Below are positions 63,796-64,000 of a stretch of 64,000 nucleotides of DNA, piece by piece. The translations under genes were made by a program, and so were the position numbers. Source of the stretch: Tillus elongatus (lineage: Eukaryota > Arthropoda > Insecta > Coleoptera > Cleridae). A model generated the notes under the pieces. It made no database searches, was not told where the DNA came from, and saw only the letters and a program-made list of their open reading frames with translations. How positions within the stretch are numbered: position 1 is the stretch's first letter; every line of letters begins with the position of its first letter. Where the stretch lies: the NCBI GenBank assembly GCA_964006375.1, contig OZ023269.1:132052047-132116046 (forward strand). Direction: 5' to 3'.

Positions 63796-64000
63796 TGTTG
63801 ATTGATCAAATTTGAAGGTAAAAAGTGTAGGCTTAAAAATGTCGGGTTCGCAGCTTCTAATAATTTTTCGCTAATTTAAAATCGAATCCTTTTTGTTTAT
63901 TTATAACGATTTTATAAACATGGTGATTTTTGAAGGGCTAGAGATAACCAACTCACCAGGCGCCAATGTTTGCCAACAGTTAAATTGTTTCGTGTCAGCG

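Overview
The window reads as AT-rich nuclear DNA from an insect or other arthropod. It has short introns with GT/AG junctions, Crypton, mariner/Tc1-type and several LINE-type transposons, tRNA-derived SINEs, and at least 17 long (TA)n arrays. There is no bacterial gene organisation, and almost everything recognisable is mobile DNA, much of it nested and decayed. The order of insect cannot be told from the sequence alone.

The one host gene I can support sits near the left end on the + strand. Four coding exons (4026-4040, 4119-4218, 7225-7290, 7356-7492) join in a single frame of 106 codons across consensus splice sites. The predicted protein starts MPVDKLHSEYRSTYRW, which resembles the start and SEYxxxFxW repeat of the microtubule/centriole protein MDM1. 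A CpG-rich stretch at about 3470-4025 looks like its promoter and 5' leader. The 3-kb intron 2 has filled with transposon debris. The gene runs on past 7492, but I could not find the next exon with confidence.

Layout: 1-3.2 kb holds repeat fragments, a foldback element and a 1.9-kb TIR element. 3.4-7.5 kb is the MDM1-like gene, with a (TA)n repeat and a LINE 3' end in its intron. 8.7-14.2 kb holds LINE relics, a hammerhead-ribozyme-like motif (10004-10066, - strand), (TA)n repeats and a second LINE copy. 17.26-24.17 kb is a decayed non-LTR retrotransposon on the - strand. It is interrupted by an intact Crypton tyrosine-recombinase gene and by a Tc1/mariner-type element whose transposase has lost its last catalytic region. 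26.4-31.5 kb holds (TA)n repeats, two head-to-head SINEs and a ~108-bp tandem repeat split by a MITE. 31.58-34.49 kb is a foldback DNA transposon with ~0.95-kb inverted arms and an intact transposase gene. 35.2-43.9 kb is a cluster of (TA)n-cored repeats and MITEs. 45.1-47.8 kb holds a transposase relic and a 1275-bp mariner inserted in the spacer of a larger inverted repeat. 48.5-64 kb holds more (TA)n-cored elements, a LINE fragment on the - strand (53.15-54.35 kb), a MITE and a third LINE copy (59.14-60.2 kb).

The dominant repeat is one non-autonomous family. Its ends carry GTCTGGACGCAGCAAGTGCG in inverted orientation, its core is a variable (TA)n array beside GAGCGCGAACTAGGCCCCCT, and several members carry tRNA-like Pol III A/B-box modules. 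It recurs at a dozen or more places. At least one TA-targeting transposon has used its (TA)n core as a landing site.
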